Below are positions 49,101 through 56,300 of a stretch of DNA of 64,000 nucleotides, in pieces. The position numbers were made by a program, and so were the translations under genes. Below the pieces are notes generated by a model. That model had not been told where the DNA came from. It did no database searches and saw only the letters and a program-made list of their open reading frames with translations. The stretch covers positions 218,723,045-218,787,044 of the forward strand of contig NC_135785.1 of NCBI RefSeq assembly GCF_051106095.1, in the 5' to 3' direction. Position 1 is the stretch's first letter. Each line of letters begins with the position of its first letter. The stretch comes from Pogona vitticeps. Lineage: Eukaryota; Chordata; Lepidosauria; Squamata; Agamidae.

Positions 49101-52100
49101 ATTTAAATGAGTTTATATGCATATTGTTTCTGATGAGAGATGGGCATGAACCTCAGTTTGGATATTCGTGCCGTTTATCTTAGTTAAAAAAAAAAAACCA
49201 ACAACCAGGTAATTTATGCAGGTGACAGGATTTCACTTTTATAGTTGTCTTTCACTTTCTCTTGTTTTGGGAAGACCAGAATTTGTTTCTCATACAAGAA
49301 CTGACACCAGCTTTTCTGCATCATAATTTGACTGCAGATACAACATTTTCTGCCACAAGACATTACGTTGTGTGGGACAGAAAAGTGCCACACTGAGAAA
49401 ATGCAATGGATTGCTTGGAATAGTTTTTCCCCAGGTCTGTAAACAAGCAAAAAACAACAGCAACAAAACTGAACATGGTGACTGATACTCAGGAACATTG
49501 TTTACAGTTCTTCAGGTAACAGTGTTGTAAAACATCTACCTTGGTCTTGTTCAGATTTACTTCTGCAGTCAAACTTGACTCTTGGGGGTATTAAAGTATC
49601 CTGTCTCTTTTGCTGACAGTTAAGTGTTTTAATCAGGAAGACCTTATGCTGGAGAGTCAGGATTTTGTTCTGATACTGATAGTGCCCTTAATTCAGAGCA
49701 ATTTAAAGTGCTTAGATTAATAAGTACCAGATTGTAGTTGACATGATAGTTCATTCCCTACTGTACTGTGTCATTTAACTTTCCTGAGTTGGCAAGAGTT
49801 GGCTAAATCAGTTGTTTGTATAATAATGTATGTAGTTATGATATGTGTAACTCAACATTCTGATGTTAATTTTGTTTCAGAAGAAAGCATTATTCTGAGG
49901 GTTGACAAGAAGGAAATGGAAGTAAATCCATACAGTTCATAGCTGAAAATTCAAGTATATAATTTATTGTATTACTGTACAACAAAGGAAAAAACTTATA
50001 CTTGAATAACTGAGAGGAAGTGTAAATAAGTAAAATATTTTTAGATAGATAGATAGATAGATGCATAGATACATACATAGATAGATAGATGATAGATTCG
50101 AAGTTTTCTTTCCTCTAGTGGCTCTATAAGTCCCATAACCTTAATAAAATCTGATATATAAGGTTGGATCTGCCTTTTTCTGGATCCAAAACAGTATGTC
50201 CATTTTTAATTTTCGATTACTTATATGAAAGATTATGATATCATTGGGAGCCTACATATGTTGATAATTGGCATACTGCAGACTTTCAGTAGCGTTTTAG
50301 AATAAATGAGTGAAAATTATTTCACCCTCTTTTCTGCTGAATTGTTCTCTTAATTTTATGGTATTAATAGTAATAGTAGTAATCTGTCAAGTCAGTTCTG
50401 ACTAATAGCAATCCCGTCCATGGTTTTCTAGGCAGAAAATACTTAGAAGTGGTTTACCATTTCCTTCTTCTGTGGGCACCCTGGGACTATGTCGCTTGTC
50501 CAGTGCTGTACAAGGTGTTTCTTCTGCAAGGCACAGTGGGGGATTGACCTAGGTGCTCCAGCTCTGCCCAGCTGTTTTCACTCTAATTCAAACTTTCTTA
50601 TTGTGTGCTTGGGCTTTTCTCCAAGCTGCCGCAAAACCATTTTTTTAATATAGAAAAGTACAACATATGCCTTTTTTCTTCTGTTACCAACTTCACTCTT
50701 GGGCAATGGATGAATGGATTTGGAATTAGATTGTGGCAGTAGATCTCCTCCCCCACTCCTTTGAAGGCCTCTATAGATGCTTCATTTGACTGATAATTTT
50801 TGTGAGCAAATATGTTCAATACAAATAAAACATTTTTTTTGCCTGAAATAACAAAAGGAAACTTAGAATTGTATGGAATGCTAACTTGATTGTTGCATAT
50901 TTTTCTCACCAGAATATTGATTAATTCCTTTATAGTTAGAGGAGTATGAGGTACAAAAACAACTGGGCAGAGAAAGCATGAGAGAATAGCTTAAATCTCA
51001 GTAGCCCACTTTTTTTCACAGTGACTAGCACTTAATATATTAAACATCATATGAATTCTTTACTCATATTTGCTGTCTGTAGTAACAATCAGTAGGAAAA
51101 AAAATAGGAAAAAAGTAGTCTTCGTATGTGGAAGAAACGTCCTCCATGCTTGCTGTATGCTGGAAGGTCAAGAAAGGAGAGAGACTAACAAACAGAGGAA
51201 ACAAAACAACAATAACAACAAACAAACAAACAGGAAGGGGAGAAGGGGCCTTGCCTCAAGTGGGAAAAATTGTTTAGCAATAGGTTAGTGGCAGAGGACA
51301 ATCACCTTAGGTTGTGAAGAGTTCCTTCCACTGATACCCATTGTTAGTGCATATAAAAATGTTATTATCAACATAGATCCCCCCCTCCCAGTATAGGTCC
51401 TTTTAACATGGCCACAAAATGTATGGAGGTTTTAGACCTTTCAACAAAGTACTATAGCACCTATTGCTCTGGAGTCTATTTCTCATTGCTTCATCTGTGG
51501 TACTAATGGTAAATATTTTATATTTCAGATATAATTAAAGAGCAGAATAAGGAGCTAAGAGGTACACAGAGGGCCATAGTAAGAGATCGAGCAGCTTTGG
51601 AGAGACAAGAAAAGCAACTGGTAAGCATGTCAAGAGAACATAATTCTTCATTAATATAGTGCCCAAAGAGATAGTAGTAAAGAACACATCAGCTGTTTTC
51701 AAAGTGCCATTTAGTGCCTATAATCTCTGGCAACGTTCCCTCTACTTTTCTGGAGTGCAGGACAGGGCCCCATCCCATATTTGCGGAATTCTGGCCACAA
51801 CTGAAAGCAAATATGTAGCAACACTGGTTTGGCTCCCAACCCCCAATGCAGCACTGCAGCTTAGAGGGAATGTTGGTCTCTAGCTTCTGATTTTAAAAGT
51901 ACTGTTTTTCCAATTATTGTTTAATTTTATAGATAGATTCCTTGCCAATCTAAAATGAATTGACTTGGGCAAGATTTATCCCATTGGTGAAGTGCTTCTG
52001 TGACCATTTATTATATAAATTGTTATTGTTAATGCTAAAAAATAGATACATGCAGAGCAAAACTCACCCATTTTTAAAAATACATAGGAGTTGGAAATTA

Positions 52101-53316
52101 AGAAAATGGCTAAGACTGGAAACAAGGAAGCCTGTAAGGTGCTAGCAAAACAGCTAGTGCAGCTGAGGAAGCAGAAAACTCGGACATATGCGGTTAGTTC
52201 AAAAGTTACATCTATGTCAACTCAGACGAAACTAATGAACTCCCAAATGAAGATGGCAGGAGCAATGTCTACAACAGCAAAGGTAAGCAATTAAATTTAA
52301 AGTTCCTAAATTCTACTCCTCAAATACTGTTTTAATGTACACAAGTGCTCTGTAGAAATTTAACAAAAAAATTGATACATGAATTACATGTCCTTGATTA
52401 CAGTTTATTGTGCCAATTGTTGTGACTGCTATAGCGTATCCTTGTAGGAAGAAGCTAAGTTGATATTTTGGGACTGGCTGACACTTTTTTGTAAAGTAAG
52501 AGATGGTAATATATAACCCTCTAAAAGGCATTTGCAGATGTTTTTAAAGTGGGGGTCTCAAACTCAATTTACCTGGGGGCCGCTGGAGGCAGAGTCTGGG
52601 TGAGGCTGGGCCGCATCAGATTTTCCTGTGTCTGAACAGGGAGGCTCTGTCCGCTGACTGGCCATCGTTTATCCTCCTTCCTCCTGCCCCAGCACCGTCC
52701 GGTGAGAGCCCTGCCCTGCAGCAGGACAAACGGGGTTGACCCAAGGAAGTGGCTCCTTTGCCCACTCAGGACAACCCGCAGCTGCCGATGCAGGAGCCGC
52801 TTTCTTTGCACCCTTTTGCTGTGGATGGGGTGCCAAGGTGATCAGCCTCTCCAGCAGATCAGGCCAGCTTGCCGAGGGAAATTGTGCCAAAAGCCATCCG
52901 CCCCAGTCAGTGGACAGAGCCTCCCTGTTCAGACACACTATATCTGGGCAAGCATTCGAAAGCTGAGGACAGAGGCAAGGGAAAAGGCGGCTGTCTTTGG
53001 CAATGGTATGGCTTGTGGAACACCCTCCCCACTGAAATTCGGCTGGCACCCTCGCTGGGCATTTTCAAAAGCCAGCTGAAAACTTGGCTATTCAAGCAGG
53101 CCTTCCCTTCAGTCAATTAAGTCATCTTTATTTTTCTTCTTTTCTTCTTGCCATCTTGGGACTCTTTGCTTTAAATTAACTGTTAAAATCGTAAATTTAT
53201 ATTACATTTTATATCATTTTGTTTTTAATGTAAAACTGTATATTTTAAATTGTTTTTATCTTCTAAGTTGTGAGCCACCCAGAGCAGACTATGTCTAGAT
53301 GGGCGGCATATAAATG

Positions 53317-53380
<64 letters not shown>

Positions 53381-56300
53381 TGTGCATTGCTCACCTGGCC
53401 GTGAGCAGAAACAGGAAAGGGGTGGGTGGGAGGGAAGAGCACAGTCCTCCTCCTTATAGGGAACTTGCTTTCATAAGGGTTCCCACCTACATGTTTTGAG
53501 CCAGAAGTAAATGAGTGCAGCGAACAAGCAAGGACGACAACCCGGAGAGAGCAAGATTTCCACCTGTGGTCTGCTCTTGCCCGTGTGTTACCATTCTCCA
53601 CATAAGAAGCGTGCCCTCTTTAGACGCAGGTTGGGGACAATGGAGGGATGCAGCAGGAAGACAAGGCACCCCGGTTCCGTGGAGGGGGTGGCAGTAAACC
53701 ACTGAAGTTTAAATGCCCACAGATACACACCCCTAGCAGCTGCATGTGCCCCTTCTGCAAGGCTGGCCCCATCAGCAGAGTAATCTCTCCCCTGTACCCA
53801 AGGGCTAATGGCGCTTCCTGGGGCTTCTTGACTCCCACTCTGGCAAGATGCCATGGTCTTGCCCAGTGTGGCTCAGCGAAACCAGGGGGGAGGGGAGCGT
53901 GTGCGAGAAGGCTGTTCTCTCAGCACCCCCCCTCCTGCAGCACATCTGGGCAAGGAGCGCCAGGCAAGGGGGAAGGAGAAGTGCAAAGAGGACGAGGTGA
54001 CAGCAGCAGCAGCCTCGCCAGGTGACCCGTGAAGAGTGGTGGGGGGAAGAGAGACCTAAAAGCAGAAGCCCCAGTGATGCCAAACCCCTGAGGAAGAAGA
54101 CTGCCAGGCAGGGAGAGGGCTCCCCTTCTGGACATGTGGGTGCTTCAGGGAGGGCAGGCAGGACCCAGCCCCTATGAGGCGGGGAGGAAGCCCCACGGTT
54201 GCCAAGTAGGTGCCGCTGCTGCTGCTCCCACTCCTTAAACTTTCATATTAAGGCGGGGGCCACAAACTATCTCCCCGCGGGCCGCAGTTGGACCGCGGGC
54301 CGCATGTTTGAGACCCCTGCTTTAAAGGCTGTTTGCCTTTTATTCACTATCTTAATCCAGGCTCTCATTGTTACTTAGCTGTGCAACTAGATAAGCACAG
54401 TATCATCTTGGGGTGGACCATGTGGTCATGAAAACACCTCCTTTCTGTTCTTAAAGGAACATTGATTTTAATAGGATACAGAAGTGCAGAGAATGGTATA
54501 GGAAAGCAACTAATGGAGTACTTCAGCTGTTAAGAAAGTTGAAATAGCAGTGTGAGATTGTGCAGCTACTCTTTCTTATTTTAAAATGTCAAAGATAGCA
54601 GCACTGCAGTAGTTCTACACAAAGTTGAGATGAAGTAGGAGGATATTGAATGTTGACACATTCAGATACAGGAATTATTGTAGTCTTTCCCAGCTGAAGC
54701 CATGGTTTTATAAATTGCATATTTGTAGATATGGGGTTTCCTGAAACACTATTAAAGCATTTGCCCGCTTAAGCAGAGGGCTAAAACTGGGGACATGGAT
54801 GGGTGTACAGGAAACCCCCACCCTCAAACACAACAGTGAACCTGGATGCAAGTGAGACTTGTGCACAATACAAAGATCTGAAGAGGGCTGTATAACCCCA
54901 TTAGGTTGAACGCAGTTACAGAGCTACTGTTTTTGAGAACTCCACTTTCTTTGTGCCTTTTTCCCCCTTTCCACAAAAAAGAACTTTTACAAAAGCGGAA
55001 GTGTGTTTCCGGCCACTTCTGGTTTGGTTTTTGATGTCAGGTGAGGCCTGTGGCATTTTCTGGGGACTGAAATTTGGCCTGAGCCCTTAGAGTCCTCTTA
55101 GTTTAAAGCATTTGTGTACCATATACCGTAATATTTGTGTCAAGCAATTTATAATATAAATGAAATATGGTAAATGCAATGGCCAAAATCCTGTGCCACA
55201 GTTACACCAAAGTTGTAACCTCTAGCAGGTTTGTGACTTGACATGCAACAGATAATGCTTAACTTAACTTACTTGCACCTTCCATCTCTTCTGAATATTT
55301 TTGCAGTGTACAGTGGGGTCTCTACTTAAGAACGTCCCTACTTAAGAACAATCCAACTTAAGAACAGCTCCATTAGCTAAATTTTGCTTCTACTTGAGAA
55401 CAGAAATCCAAGATAAGAATAGGAAAAAAAAACTTTCCTGCTCTTTTTTTAACCTTAGGTCATCTTAGGTTAAAAAAAATTCTCCCCCTAGTGGTAGAGT
55501 ACATATTAACCAGCTTTGCATTAGTTCCTATGGGAACTAATGCTTCAGTGTACTAACGCACCTCTACATAACAAAAAAACAGCCAGAATGGATTAATTGG
55601 TTTTCAGTCCATTCCTATGGGAAACTTTGCTTCAACTTAAGAACGTTTCAACTTAAGAACACCATTCCAAAACCAATTAAGTTCTTAAGTAGAGGTTCCA
55701 TGGACGGAAAAGAGCAGATACGGATTAAATGGTTTTCAATGCATTCCTATGGGAAATGCAGGTTCAACATAAGAACTTTTCAACTTGAGAACCACCTTCC
55801 AATATGGATTAAGTTCTTAAGTAGAGACCCCACTATATTGTTTCTGGCTTTTTCTTTCTTTTATCCTTGTTGACCTTTCTTCATTCCTAATCTAGGTTTA
55901 ACATTCCTTTTGATTTCTTGGATCTAGTAAAACAGATCTCTAGTTTTTCCTTTTCTGTTCTTTTCTGTTTCTTTGCACTGGCTATTATAACAGTTCTCTT
56001 TGATTCTATGTGTTAGTTTCTGAAAAGTTGCACTCTAGCCCTATTTCTGCCACTTTTTACTTCTGCTTCTCATTTGTCCTTCATAATTTAAAGTGTTTCT
56101 TTTGAATAATGGAAGTGTATTTTTGCATTTTTCTGTAATAACATAGCATTTCAATCAACAGTTCTTCTGGTTCACTGTCACTTGAATTTAATAATACAAA
56201 TCTATTCTTAATGTGGACTTCTTTAGAAATACTATATATAAATAAAAATAAAGTTGAAAAAAGAATATATAGAGATACAATATGTGGTCAATACATTCTG

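Larger units (their letters stand above)
40174..51528 (+). other. CHMP2B: CHMP2B intron 1 (11,355 nt)
   Basis: Phase-1 intron. It holds a 79-bp hairpin (40506-40584), an LTR-element gag-like fossil (about 41690-42390), three Sauria-type SINEs, a LINE-related repeat, three TA-flanked Tigger-like elements, a recent 149-bp tandem duplication, a palindromic MITE and an antisense SINE. Unlisted stretches (40600-41680, 43530-44680, 45800-47200, 49200-50040, 50600-51520) show nothing I can name. Confidence 0.9.
52550..54319. mobile_element. 1.77-kb hAT element in CHMP2B intron 3
   Basis: The left end TGGGGGTCTCAAACTC and the right end (CATGTTTGAGACCCCTG) are inverted. The flanks TTTTAAAG (52542-52549) and CTTTAAAG (54320-54327) agree at 7 of 8 positions. 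The interior is CpG-rich, unlike the host intron, and holds a 35-bp inverted repeat with one mismatch (within 52627-52662 and 52906-52942). A LINE-tail insertion lies at about 52945-53381. No intact transposase frame was recognised, so it was mobilised in trans or is decayed. Confidence 0.8.

Noticed and set aside
50890-51528. Possible alternative exon upstream of CHMP2B exon 2 (frame 51070-51288)
   Set aside because: Low-complexity Lys/Asn-rich translation and no convincing splice pair.
52669-54135. Many long open frames on both strands
   Set aside because: Base composition of the CpG-rich hAT element in intron 3; only the LINE C-terminal motif is recognisable.
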